Positions 17,339-25,084 of a DNA stretch of 40,012 bases are shown piece after piece. The notes under the pieces are model-generated. The model made no database searches and was not told the origin of the DNA. It saw only the letters and a program-made list of their open reading frames with translations. Source of the stretch: an uncultured Bacilli bacterium (GTDB lineage Bacteria > Bacillota_I > Bacilli_A > RF39 > UBA660); contig CAKOJQ010000012.1 of NCBI GenBank assembly GCA_934090795.1, forward strand, positions 1-40,012, given 5' to 3'. How positions within the stretch are numbered: the first letter of the stretch is position 1; the number at the start of each line of letters is the position of its first letter. A program made the translations under genes and the position numbers.

Positions 17339-18244
17339 TTAAAATGGCAATATCTTCTTACTATAACCGTTTTGAATGGCATAGCAATCATGGGCTGCAA
17401 TAAATGCTTTACTATCATATTTTAAGATGTGATATTTAAAATTGTAATATTCATCAAATGGTAGAATAACTAATAAGGTAGGATCTTTATCAATAAATAT
17501 TCCACCTTTATTACCAATTTCGGTTACGCCTAATTTTAAATCCTTAACAATGTATTTTTCTAAATTTTTCCAGTTTTTACTTTTAATATATATCATTTTA
17601 CTATCATTTACTCCTAGCATAACTAGATCAATTATTTTTGATGATACAGTTAGGATAAATATGGCATAAATTGTTTTGGTTATACCAAATAAGAAGGCAC
17701 CACTAATTATAATAAATGTGTTAATAATACTATTGCACTGGCCAATAGGGATTTTAAAATACTTGTTTAAGATAGATGCTAATATATCTGAGCCACCTGT
17801 ATTAAAACCAGATCGATATATAATGCCATTAGCAATTCCAATTGATATTGAGGATACTAAAACAATTAAAAATTCATTTTTTAAATATCCTTGTAAGTTA
17901 TATGAAAATGTACTAGTAAATGAGAGTAATAGAGTAAATATGATTGATCCTATTATTGTATATATTGCTTTGTCTTTTCCTAGAATAAAATAAGATATTA
18001 TTACTAAAATAAGTGTGCTTATATTAATAAATACGGTTGTTGATAATCCAATTATTTCTTTAATTACAATTGCTAAACCACTCATTCCTCCAATAACAAT
18101 GTTGTTTGGAACTAAAAAGGTATTGTAAATTATTCCATATAAAAATGATGCTAAAGTAAAAAATATAAGTCTGATTAAAAAATTTTTTCTTTCTACTTCA
18201 TTAATAATACTTATTTTTTTATGAAATAATTTAAACCTTTTCAT
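17339..18244 (-). CDS. YitT-family membrane protein (DUF161 + DUF2179)
   Basis: 301 residues from ATG 18244, which has AAGGTG 6 bases upstream; an in-frame GTG at 18253 lacks a proper spacing. Five to six helices cover residues 25-205 with the family motif LVPNNIVIGGMSGLA and the second repeat FNTGGSDILA. A cytoplasmic DUF2179 domain follows (about 215-300). Substrate and role of the family are not established; some members affect transport or resistance. Monocistronic. Confidence 0.9.
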   Translation of the reverse strand: MKRFKLFHKKISIINEVERKNFLIRLIFFTLASFLYGIIYNTFLVPNNIVIGGMSGLAIVIKEIIGLSTTVFINISTLILVIISYFILGKDKAIYTIIGSIIFTLLLSFTSTFSYNLQGYLKNEFLIVLVSSISIGIANGIIYRSGFNTGGSDILASILNKYFKIPIGQCNSIINTFIIISGAFLFGITKTIYAIFILTVSSKIIDLVMLGVNDSKMIYIKSKNWKNLEKYIVKDLKLGVTEIGNKGGIFIDKDPTLLVILPFDEYYNFKYHILKYDSKAFIAAHDCYAIQNGYSKKILPF

Positions 18245-18295
18245 TTGATACACCTTATTATAATATTACTATTTTTTTGAATTATAGTAAAGAAA

Positions 18296-18315
18296 AAAAC
18301 ACCCGAAGGTGTTTT
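18296..18315 (-). terminator. Terminator of the str operon
   Basis: AAAACACC (18296-18303) pairs with GGTGTTTT (18308-18315) around CGAA (TTCG tetraloop on the minus strand). A T7 run follows on the minus strand, just after tuf. Confidence 0.9.
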
Positions 18316-18323
18316 AAATGTTA

Positions 18324-19505
18324 TTATTCAATGATTTCAGTAACTGTACCAGCACCAACTGTACGTCCACCTTCACGAATTGAGAACTTAGTTCCGTTTT
18401 CTAAGGCAACGTTAGCAATTAATTCAACTGTCATTTCTACATTATCACCAGGCATAACCATTTCAACTCCTTGAGGAAGTTCAATTACACCAGTAACATC
18501 AGTAGTTCTGAAGTAGAATTGTGGTCTGTAGTTTGAGAAGAATGGAGTATGACGTCCACCTTCTTCTTTAGATAATACGTATACAGAAGCTTTGAATTTT
18601 TTATGAGGATGTACTGAACCCGGTTTAGCTAAAACTTGTCCACGTTCAACATCTTCTCTATTGATACCACGAAGTAAAACTCCAGCGTTATCTCCAGCTT
18701 CAGCATAATCTAAAGATTTTCTGAACATTTCGATACCAGTAACAACTGTCTTTCTTGTATCTTTTAATCCAACGATTTCAACTTCGTCGTTAAGATTTAA
18801 TCTACCTCTTTCAACACGTCCAGTAACAACTGTACCACGTCCTGAAATTGTAAATACGTCTTCAATGCTCATTAAGAAAGGTTTATCAGTATCTCTATCA
18901 GGTGTTGGGATATAATCATCAACAGCAGCCATTAAGTCTTTGATAGCTTGAACGCTTGCAGGATCTCCTTCTAATGCTTTTAATGCAGATCCTCTAATAA
19001 TAGGGCATTCTGGATCAAAACCATATTCTCCTAATAATTCTCTAATTTCCATTTCTACTAAATCTAGTAATTCTGGATCATCAACTTGATCACATTTGTT
19101 CATGAATACTACGATTCTTGGAACTCCAACTTGACGAGCAAGTAAGATATGTTCTCTAGTTTGTGGCATAGGACCATCTGCAGCTGAAACAACTAAGATA
19201 GCTCCATCCATTTGTGCAGCACCAGTGATCATGTTCTTAACATAGTCAGCATGTCCTGGGCAGTCTACGTGAGCATAGTGACGTTTGTCAGTTTCATACT
19301 CAACGTGAGCAGTATTAATAGTAATACCTCTTTCTCTTTCTTCAGGGGCTTTATCGATATTTGCATAATCAACAAAGTCTGCTTTTCCTTCGTCATGTAA
19401 AACCTTTGTAATTGCAGCTGTTAATGTTGTTTTACCATGGTCTACGTGTCCAATAGTACCAATATTAACATGTGGTTTACTACGATCAAATTTTTCTTTT
19501 GCCAT
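18324..19505 (-). CDS. tuf: Elongation factor Tu
   Basis: 393 residues, standard length. GTPase motifs GHVDHGKTT, RGITI, DCPGH, NKCD and SALK are all normal, followed by both beta-barrel domains ending VGAGTVTEIIE. It delivers aminoacyl-tRNA to the ribosome. Last gene of rpsL-rpsG-fusA-tuf, 78 bases after fusA, with an AGGAGG-type site and an operon terminator right after. The G4 motif here is the normal NKxD, unlike EF-G next door. Confidence 0.99.
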   Translation of the reverse strand: MAKEKFDRSKPHVNIGTIGHVDHGKTTLTAAITKVLHDEGKADFVDYANIDKAPEERERGITINTAHVEYETDKRHYAHVDCPGHADYVKNMITGAAQMDGAILVVSAADGPMPQTREHILLARQVGVPRIVVFMNKCDQVDDPELLDLVEMEIRELLGEYGFDPECPIIRGSALKALEGDPASVQAIKDLMAAVDDYIPTPDRDTDKPFLMSIEDVFTISGRGTVVTGRVERGRLNLNDEVEIVGLKDTRKTVVTGIEMFRKSLDYAEAGDNAGVLLRGINREDVERGQVLAKPGSVHPHKKFKASVYVLSKEEGGRHTPFFSNYRPQFYFRTTDVTGVIELPQGVEMVMPGDNVEMTVELIANVALENGTKFSIREGGRTVGAGTVTEIIE

Positions 19506-19583
19506 TTTATTTTTCCTCCTATTTCTTTTCTTTCTATAAAATTATTTTATCTAATTCTTGAACTTTATTCAAGTATTATTCAA

Positions 19584-21656
19584 TTAGTTTACGCTGTTTT
19601 TCTTAATGATTTCTTCAGCGATTGATTTTGGAACTTCTTCATAATGATCTTTTTCCATTTGGAAGTTAGCACGTCCTTGTGTATTACTTCTTAAATCAGT
19701 CATGTAACCAAACATTTCTGATAGTGGAACAAGAGCAATAATTCTAATTGAGTTTCCAATTGATTCTTGTCCTAGTGGTCTACCACGACGAGAAGTTAAA
19801 TCTCCCATTACATTTCCCATGTATTCTTCTGGAGTATCAACTACAACTTTCATGATAGGTTCTAGAAGTACTGCTTTACATTTTTCTTTAGCAGCTTTTA
19901 ATGCCATTGATGCAGCAATTTTGAATGCCATTTCTGATGAGTCTACATCATGATATGATCCATCAAATAATGTTGCTTTAACATCAACCATTGGATAACC
20001 AGCAAGGATACCACCAGCCATAGCTTCTTGTAATCCTTTATCTGTTACTGGAATATATTCACGAGGAACAACTCCACCAACGATTGCATCAACGAATTCA
20101 TAACCTTTTCCTGGATTTGGTTCAAATTTAACCCAAACATGTCCGTATTGTCCACGTCCACCTGATTGTTTGATATATTTACCTTCACAATCTCCAGCAA
20201 CTGTGATAGTTTCACGGTATGCAACTTGTGGTCTACCTTGGTTAACTTCTACACCAAATTCTCTTCTCATTCTATCGATAATGATATCTAAGTGTAATTC
20301 ACCCATACCTGATAATACAGTTTGACCTGTTTCAGCATCAGTTTTAACTCTTAATGTAGGGTCTTCTTCAACAAGTTTTTGAATAGCAATTGCCATTTTA
20401 TCTTGATCATTTTTAGATTTAGCTTCAATTGCAATATCAATAACTGGTTCTGGGAATTCCATGCCTTTCATCTTAGCAAATGCTTTTTCATCACATAATG
20501 TATCGGCAGTTGTAGTATTTTTTAAACCTACTGCAGCAGCGATTTCACCAGCATAAACTTCAGTGATTTCTTTACGTTGATTTGCATGCATTTGTAAGAT
20601 ACGTCCGATTCTTTCTTTAACTCCTTTAGTTGAGTTAAGTACATATGAACCTGCTTTTAACACACCAGAGTAAACTCTAAAGAATGATAAACGTCCAACG
20701 AATGGGTCTGTCATAATTTTGAATGCTAAGGCAGTAAATGGTTCAGAATCACTTGGATGTCTCTTAATATCATTTCCATCTTTATCTACGCAATCAATTG
20801 CTTCGATATCTGTAGGTGCTGGTAAATAATCAATAACAGCATCTAATAACGCATGAGTACCTTTGTTTCCTAGGGCATCAGCACATAATACAGGGAAGAA
20901 TTCAACAGCTAATGTTGCTTTTCTAATAGCACTCTTTAATTCAGCTACAGAAATTTCTCCACCTTCTAAGTATTTTTCCATTAAAGCATCATCAAATTCA
21001 ACAACTGATTCTAATAGAATAGTTCTGTATTCTTCGGCTTTATCTTGCATATCAGCAGGAATTGGAATTTCTGTAACTTGTTGTTGTTCAGTTCCATCAT
21101 ACTCATATGCTTTCATTTCAACTAAATCAATATAACCAGTAAAATGATCTTCAGCACCAATTGGTAACATGATTGCAGCGGCATTAGCGCCTAATCTATC
21201 TTTAATAGTTTTTAAACTATAATAATAGTCTGCACCCATTTTTTCCATTTTGTTAGCACAAATCATTCTTGGAACTTTATATTCATTAGCTTGTCTCCAA
21301 ACTGTTTCAGTTTGAGGTTCTACACCAGCTTGAGCATCGATTAGGGCAATTGCACCATCTAATACTCTTAAACTTCTTTGAACTTCAATTGTAAAGTCTA
21401 CGTGTCCTGGTGTATCGATTATATTAAGTCTATAACCTTTCCAGTGTGCAGTAGTTGCAGCACTTGTAATTGTGATACCTCTTTCTTGTTCTTGAGCCAT
21501 CCAGTCCATTTGAGATTCACCATCATGTGTTTCACCTATTTTATGAGTGATACCTGTTAAGAATAAAATTCTTTCGGTTGTAGTAGTTTTACCGGCATCA
21601 ATGTGAGCCATTATACCGATATTTCTTAGTTTATCTATTGAAACGTCTCTTGCCAT
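19584..21656 (-). CDS. fusA: Elongation factor G, with NKME instead of NKxD
   Basis: 690 residues, normal length, all five domains present. G1 is AHIDAGKTT, switch region QERGITI, G3 DTPGH. The guanine-recognition motif reads N135-K-M-E138 (codons at 21243-21254), where nearly all translational GTPases have Asp at the last position. The rest of the motif region (KMGADYYYSL) is ordinary. EF-G drives translocation and ribosome recycling, so the gene must be functional unless a second copy exists. It lies 6 bases after rpsG in the str operon. Confidence 0.98.
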   Translation of the reverse strand: MARDVSIDKLRNIGIMAHIDAGKTTTTERILFLTGITHKIGETHDGESQMDWMAQEQERGITITSAATTAHWKGYRLNIIDTPGHVDFTIEVQRSLRVLDGAIALIDAQAGVEPQTETVWRQANEYKVPRMICANKMEKMGADYYYSLKTIKDRLGANAAAIMLPIGAEDHFTGYIDLVEMKAYEYDGTEQQQVTEIPIPADMQDKAEEYRTILLESVVEFDDALMEKYLEGGEISVAELKSAIRKATLAVEFFPVLCADALGNKGTHALLDAVIDYLPAPTDIEAIDCVDKDGNDIKRHPSDSEPFTALAFKIMTDPFVGRLSFFRVYSGVLKAGSYVLNSTKGVKERIGRILQMHANQRKEITEVYAGEIAAAVGLKNTTTADTLCDEKAFAKMKGMEFPEPVIDIAIEAKSKNDQDKMAIAIQKLVEEDPTLRVKTDAETGQTVLSGMGELHLDIIIDRMRREFGVEVNQGRPQVAYRETITVAGDCEGKYIKQSGGRGQYGHVWVKFEPNPGKGYEFVDAIVGGVVPREYIPVTDKGLQEAMAGGILAGYPMVDVKATLFDGSYHDVDSSEMAFKIAASMALKAAKEKCKAVLLEPIMKVVVDTPEEYMGNVMGDLTSRRGRPLGQESIGNSIRIIALVPLSEMFGYMTDLRSNTQGRANFQMEKDHYEEVPKSIAEEIIKKNSVN

Positions 21657-21662
21657 AGTAAC

Positions 21663-22130
21663 CTACCATCTATAATGAGCAAATGCTTTATTTGCTTCAG
21701 CCATCTTATGAGTATCTTCTCTCTTCTTAGCAGCTCCACCAACACCGTTTGATGCATCGATGATTTCAGCAGCTAATTTATTTGACATTCCTCTTCCTGG
21801 TCTTAATCTTGAATAATTGATTAAGTAACGAAGAGCAAGTGTTTGTCCTCTTGTTTCACTAACTTCAATTGGAACTTGAACGTTAGATCCACCAACACGA
21901 CGTGATTTTACTTCTAATGCAGGAGTAATATTTTCCATTGCTTTAGTAAAAACTTCCATCGGATCTTTATTTGTTTGTTCTTTTATTTTATCAAATGCCT
22001 CATTAACAATTCTTGTAGCAGTACCTTTTTTACCGTCATTCATAACAGCATTAATTAATTTAGTAACAACTTTTGAATTGTATATAGGATCTGGTAAAAC
22101 ATCACGTTTAATTGCACGTCTTTTACGCAT
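21663..22130 (-). CDS. rpsG: Ribosomal protein S7
   Basis: 155 residues, typical length. Family signatures KRDVLPDPIYNSKVVTKLIN and RVGGSNVQVPIEV are present. It is a primary binder of 16S rRNA in the 30S head and, in other bacteria, the str-operon autoregulator. It lies 20 bases after rpsL. Confidence 0.98.
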   Translation of the reverse strand: MRKRRAIKRDVLPDPIYNSKVVTKLINAVMNDGKKGTATRIVNEAFDKIKEQTNKDPMEVFTKAMENITPALEVKSRRVGGSNVQVPIEVSETRGQTLALRYLINYSRLRPGRGMSNKLAAEIIDASNGVGGAAKKREDTHKMAEANKAFAHYRW

Positions 22131-22150
22131 ATTTTTTCCTCCTTATTTAA

Positions 22151-22567
22151 CTATTTTTTCTTTGGTTTTTTAGTACCATATTTACTTCTTGATTGTTTAC
22201 GATCATTAACACCTTGAGTGTCTAATGTACCACGAACAATGTGATAACGTACACCGATAAGGTCTTTAACACGTCCACCACGAACTAAAACAACACTATG
22301 TTCTTGTAAGTTATGTCCTTCACCTGGAATATAAGTATCTACTTCACGACCATTTGATAATCTTACACGAGCATATTTTCTTAATGCTGAGTTTGGTTTC
22401 TTTGGAGTTTTTGTACCAACACGAGTACATACACCTCTCATTTGTGGATGATCAGTTGCTGTAGTCTTTCTTTCCATACTATTAAAACCGATGTTTAATA
22501 CAGGACTCTTTTTCTTTTTAGTTTTGTTTTTTCTTCTTGTCTTAACTAATTGGTTTATTGTAGGCAT
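22151..22567 (-). CDS. rpsL: Ribosomal protein S12, with Ile in the conserved KDLPG loop
   Basis: 138 residues. The decoding-centre loop PKKPNSALRK has the streptomycin-sensitive Lys. The second loop reads GGRVKDLIGVRYH: codon ATC at 22256-22258 gives Ile104 where Pro is almost universal (Pro90/91 in E. coli numbering). A CCN to ATC change needs at least two substitutions, so a sequencing error is unlikely. The Bacillota-type insertion before QMRGVCTRV is present. First gene of the str operon, with promoter and leader hairpins upstream. Confidence 0.98.
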   Translation of the reverse strand: MPTINQLVKTRRKNKTKKKKSPVLNIGFNSMERKTTATDHPQMRGVCTRVGTKTPKKPNSALRKYARVRLSNGREVDTYIPGEGHNLQEHSVVLVRGGRVKDLIGVRYHIVRGTLDTQGVNDRKQSRSKYGTKKPKKK

Positions 22568-22623
22568 TTTAATACTTCCTTTCTATACACACATCCCGGT
22601 GTGTTGTATTACTCATAAATCAA

Positions 22624-22644
22624 GGTTCTATGCGACATAGAACC
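22624..22644 (-). promoter_or_regulatory. rpsL leader hairpin
   Basis: GGTTCTATG (22624-22632) pairs perfectly with CATAGAACC (22636-22644) near the 5' end of the str mRNA. A second stem CACAC/GTGTG lies closer to rpsL. No T-run follows, so it is probably a 5' stabilising or regulatory structure rather than a terminator. Confidence 0.5.
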
Positions 22645-22664
22645 AAAATTTAAAATGCAAATAT

Positions 22665-22693
22665 AATATACCACTTGACTATTGTAGTGTCAA
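22665..22693 (-). promoter_or_regulatory. str operon promoter
   Basis: Consensus -35 TTGACA (minus strand, 22688-22693), 17-bp spacer, -10 TATATT (22665-22670). A palindromic CTTGAC/GTCAAG pair spans the spacer and -35. Confidence 0.8.
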
Positions 22694-22748
22694 GCATAAG
22701 TTTGATGTTTTGAGTAAAAAATGTTATATGAATTTTCGTGCTTTTTTA

Positions 22749-22778
22749 TTGACTTATTATTTTATTATTTGATATTCT
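22749..22778 (+). promoter_or_regulatory. Promoter of the toxin-peptide mRNA
   Basis: -35 TTGACT (22749-22754), 18-bp spacer, -10 TATTCT (22773-22778). The predicted start at about 22785 coincides with the 5' arm of the long inverted repeat. Confidence 0.6.
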
Positions 22779-22785
22779 ATTACTC

Positions 22786-23025
22786 AAGGAACATTTAATT
22801 GTTTAGGTGATTACCTTATTTCTATATTTTTATATGAAATGAGGTGATCTTATGAATAAAATGTTATTATATTTTATAATTTTCAATTTATTTATAATTG
22901 TTTTTATTTTACTTTTTATCATTATTAAAATGATTGGATTAAATTAAAAACACCATAAACACAGGAGGTTTTGGTGATTCACAACTTTTAGGTAATCACT
23001 TAACATTCCAAATTAAGTGTTCCTT
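22786..23025. repeat. Inverted repeat joining the 5' and 3' ends of the toxin mRNA
   Basis: AAGGAACATTTAATT (22786-22800) is complementary, with one mismatch, to AATTAAGTGTTCCTT (23011-23025). A second pair joins the GTGATTACCT stretch after 22804 with AGGTAATCAC (22990-22999). The AATCACTT in the 3' arm can also pair with the Shine-Dalgarno GAGGTGAT of the peptide ORF. Long-distance pairing of both mRNA ends is typical of inert type I toxin messages. Confidence 0.65.
22852..22947 (+). CDS. 31-residue hydrophobic peptide, probable type I toxin
   Basis: ATG 22852 follows a strong GAGGTGA site. The peptide has Lys at residues 3 and 26, and between them a single run of Leu, Ile and Phe that spans a membrane, ending KMIGLN. 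Size and layout match membrane-active type I toxins in general, though I recognise no specific family by sequence. The ORF sits in a message with its own promoter, a terminator at 22997-23029 and paired ends. A convergent antisense RNA overlaps the 3'-UTR. The gene lies between murB and the str operon. Toxicity is inferred from architecture; a harmless small membrane protein is the alternative. Confidence 0.65.
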   Translation: MNKMLLYFIIFNLFIIVFILLFIIIKMIGLN

Positions 23026-23051
23026 TTTTATTTTATGTAAGTTTTCCTTAC
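22946..23051 (-). ncRNA. Putative antisense antitoxin RNA
   Basis: Predicted start at about 23051 from the promoter at 23058-23086. The RNA begins with hairpin GTAAG/CTTAC (23047-23051 with 23037-23041). It then runs antisense to about 80 nt of the toxin 3'-UTR, including its terminator arm. It ends at a hairpin CACC...GGTG (22951-22976) followed by T5 on the minus strand, just past the toxin stop codon. Convergent RNAs overlapping at their 3' ends are the layout of TxpA/RatA- and BsrG/SR4-type systems. About 106 nt, no ORF of note. Confidence 0.6.
22997..23029 (+). terminator. Terminator of the toxin mRNA
   Basis: CACTTAA (22997-23003) pairs with TTAAGTG (23013-23019), followed by TTCC and six T. 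Confidence 0.65.
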
Positions 23052-23057
23052 ATATTC

Positions 23058-23086
23058 ATTGTAGCAAAAATTAAACGGATTTTCAA
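23058..23086 (-). promoter_or_regulatory. Promoter of the antisense RNA
   Basis: Minus strand -35 TTGAAA (23081-23086), 17-bp spacer, -10 TACAAT (23058-23063). Confidence 0.65.
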
Positions 23087-23115
23087 TATGTTAAAATTAT
23101 AAATATTGCATATTT

Positions 23116-24018
23116 TTACCAATTAACTAATTGTTGTTCTAATTTTAAATCAATTTTATATTTATCTTTAACTTCTTTTTGAACTAATTTAATTAAATTT
23201 AAAATATCAGATGATGAAGCATTATTTTTATTAATAATAAAGTTAGCATGTTTAGTACTAATTTCTGCTCCACCAATGTTTTTTCCCTTTAGGCCTAGTT
23301 CTTCAATTATTTTACCGGCATAATTTCCTTCGGGATTTCTAAATACACTACCAGCTGATGGATATTCTAAAGGTTGGCTGTTCTTTCTTTTTAATAAGTT
23401 TTCTTTTATTTTGCTAGCTATTTCATCATGATTACCATGTTCTAGCTTAATATTTGCAGCAACACAAATTAAATTTTTGTTAGCTTGAAATATTGAATAT
23501 CGATAATCGAATTTTAATTTTTCTAATGGTATTTCTTCGATTTGTAATTTCTCATTTAACACTATAACACTTTTAACAATGTTGCTCATATTGTTACCAT
23601 AAGCTCCAGCGTTCATATATATTGCTCCGCCAATTGTTCCAGGAATTCCTATTGCAAACTCTAAACCGGTTAATTCATTTTTAACACTTGCTTGAACTAA
23701 TTTACTTAAAATCATACCTGATTCAACATATATTTCAGTTTCTTTAATTTTGAAATTATTTAATTTATCTAATTTAATAATTACTCCGTTAAATTCTTTA
23801 TCACTAAATAGTGTATTACTTCCTTTTCCTAAAATAAAATATTTAATATTATGTTTATGAATTAGTTTTAATAATTGTTTTAAATTGTTAATATTATTTG
23901 GGTAAACAACTAATTTAGCAATACCACCTGTTTTGTAAGTTGTTAAGGTTGATAATGAAATATCTTTTTCGATTTTTCCTAAATTTAGTTTTTCTAATTC
24001 TAAAATAAAATTATTCAT
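23116..24018 (-). CDS. murB: UDP-N-acetylenolpyruvoylglucosamine reductase
   Basis: 300 residues. FAD-binding motifs YKTGG, ILGKGSNTLFSD and GIPGTIGGAIYMNAGAYG are present, then YRYSIF and the catalytic segment PSAGSVFRNP with Ser as proton donor, as in type II MurB. It makes UDP-N-acetylmuramate with NADPH, so this organism builds murein. ATG 24018 has AAGGAG. It sits between rplL and the str operon, where rpoBC are found in Bacillus. Confidence 0.97.
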   Translation of the reverse strand: MNNFILELEKLNLGKIEKDISLSTLTTYKTGGIAKLVVYPNNINNLKQLLKLIHKHNIKYFILGKGSNTLFSDKEFNGVIIKLDKLNNFKIKETEIYVESGMILSKLVQASVKNELTGLEFAIGIPGTIGGAIYMNAGAYGNNMSNIVKSVIVLNEKLQIEEIPLEKLKFDYRYSIFQANKNLICVAANIKLEHGNHDEIASKIKENLLKRKNSQPLEYPSAGSVFRNPEGNYAGKIIEELGLKGKNIGGAEISTKHANFIINKNNASSSDILNLIKLVQKEVKDKYKIDLKLEQQLVNW

Positions 24019-24054
24019 ATTTATTCTCCTTATTAATTATATGTTTATTGTATT

Positions 24055-24082
24055 AAAAAAAGGAAAGCATAGTTTTCCCTTT
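24055..24082 (-). terminator. Terminator after the small membrane-protein pair
   Basis: AAAGGGAAAAC and TTTCC pair imperfectly around TATGC, with a run of seven T on the minus strand. It lies between the gene ending at 24086 and murB. Confidence 0.6.
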
Positions 24083-24085
24083 GTA

Positions 24086-24454
24086 TTAACATCCTTCTGT
24101 ACATGTGCTTGATTGATTAACATATCCTTTGGTTGTGTATTCATTACATTTAATATATGCTTTATATTCAAAAATACCCATATTAGATGTAGTTTTAACA
24201 TATCCATTACATTCTTCTTCGTTAACTTTATTTGTTAAAGTATTATCATAATTTGATAAATCTTGTAATGAGATTGTTTCATTGTTTTTTAAAAGTCCTG
24301 GTTTTTCCCCATAATAAGCCTTAGCAACATCTGTCATTTTCTTTTCTAATGTTTTATATTCTTTATTATCATTTTTAATTTTTAGACCAATTGCAGTTAA
24401 TCCACCAACTAATATTACTATTAAAATTAACCATATTACCATATTCTTTTTCAT
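24086..24454 (-). CDS. Small anchored protein with Cys-rich extracellular domain, pilin-like
   Basis: 122 residues. Helix at residues 6-25 (VIWLILIVILVGGLTAIGL), then a soluble domain with LEKKMTDVAKAYYGEKPGLL, a segment CNGYVKTT...YKAYIKCNEYTTKGY, and a terminal CTEGC. The single N-terminal helix followed by a small disulfide-bearing domain recalls pseudopilins, but no clear prepilin cleavage site is seen. It overlaps the 52-residue gene upstream by 4 bases (ATGA), so the two are co-translated. Unknown function. Confidence 0.75.
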   Translation of the reverse strand: MKKNMVIWLILIVILVGGLTAIGLKIKNDNKEYKTLEKKMTDVAKAYYGEKPGLLKNNETISLQDLSNYDNTLTNKVNEEECNGYVKTTSNMGIFEYKAYIKCNEYTTKGYVNQSSTCTEGC

Positions 24455-24609
24455 AAAATTTCAACTACCTTTACTATAATTCCACTTAGAAAATTAATTT
24501 CACTATAAAATTTATATATAAAATAGATGGCTATTAATAATGCAAAAATAAGTAATCCCATTAGAAATAGCATCATTTTAAAGCCCCAACCATTTTTATT
24601 TAATTTCAT
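24451..24609 (-). CDS. 52-residue single-helix membrane protein
   Basis: ATG 24609 follows AGAGG with proper spacing. Product: MKLNKNGWGFKMM, then a hydrophobic helix (about residues 12-35) and a short tail ending VVEIL. The TGA stop overlaps the next ATG (ATGA). The N-K-x-G-W-G start before a helix is like a prepilin leader without the usual Glu5. It probably forms a unit with the 122-residue protein. Confidence 0.65.
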   Translation of the reverse strand: MKLNKNGWGFKMMLFLMGLLIFALLIAIYFIYKFYSEINFLSGIIVKVVEIL

Positions 24610-24662
24610 ATTCTTAACCTCTACTTAATTATAACAATAAATAATAAATTATGTAAACAAAA

Positions 24663-24684
24663 AACTCCCCAGTTGTGGGAAGTT
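24663..24684 (-). terminator. Terminator of rplJ-rplL
   Basis: AACTCCCC (24663-24670) pairs with GGGAAGTT (24677-24684), with one wobble, followed by T-run on the minus strand. This ends the ribosomal transcript right after rplL. Confidence 0.85.
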
Positions 24685-24695
24685 CATTTTAGTAA

Positions 24696-25061
24696 TTAAA
24701 CTAATTCAACAGTAGCTCCAGCTTCTTCTAATTTAGCTTTAATTTCGTTAGCTTCGTCAGCAGAAACGTTTTCTTTAATGTTTCCACCTTTGTCAGCTAC
24801 TCCTTTAGCTTCAACTAATCCTAAACCAGTGATTTCTCTTATAACTTTGATAACACCGATTTTAGCAGCTCCAGCGTCTTTTAAAACTACAGTTTTAGTA
24901 GAAGGTCCTTCTTCAACAGCAGCAGCAGGTGCAGCAGCAACAGCAACAGCAGATGGGTCTACTCCGAATTCCTCCTTCATTGCGTCAACTAATTCTTTTA
25001 CTTCAAGAATAGTCATTTCTTTTAATGAATTAATAAAATCTTCTTTAGTAATTTTAGCCAT
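24696..25061 (-). CDS. rplL: Ribosomal protein L7/L12
   Basis: 121 residues: N-terminal dimerisation helices, Ala/Val-rich hinge (residues 37-52), and C-terminal domain with KTVVLKDAGAAKIGVIKVIREITGLGLVEAK that binds translation factors. It forms the stalk with L10. Follows rplJ by 23 bases; terminator immediately after. Confidence 0.98.
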   Translation of the reverse strand: MAKITKEDFINSLKEMTILEVKELVDAMKEEFGVDPSAVAVAAAPAAAVEEGPSTKTVVLKDAGAAKIGVIKVIREITGLGLVEAKGVADKGGNIKENVSADEANEIKAKLEEAGATVELV

Positions 25062-25084
25062 TTTTTATTTCTCCTTTCCTAATA

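Noticed and set aside
22963..22991. Tiny ORF (VIHNF) after an AGGAGG site downstream of the toxin peptide
   Set aside because: The AGGAGG lies in the terminator stem of the antisense RNA, and the ORF has five codons.
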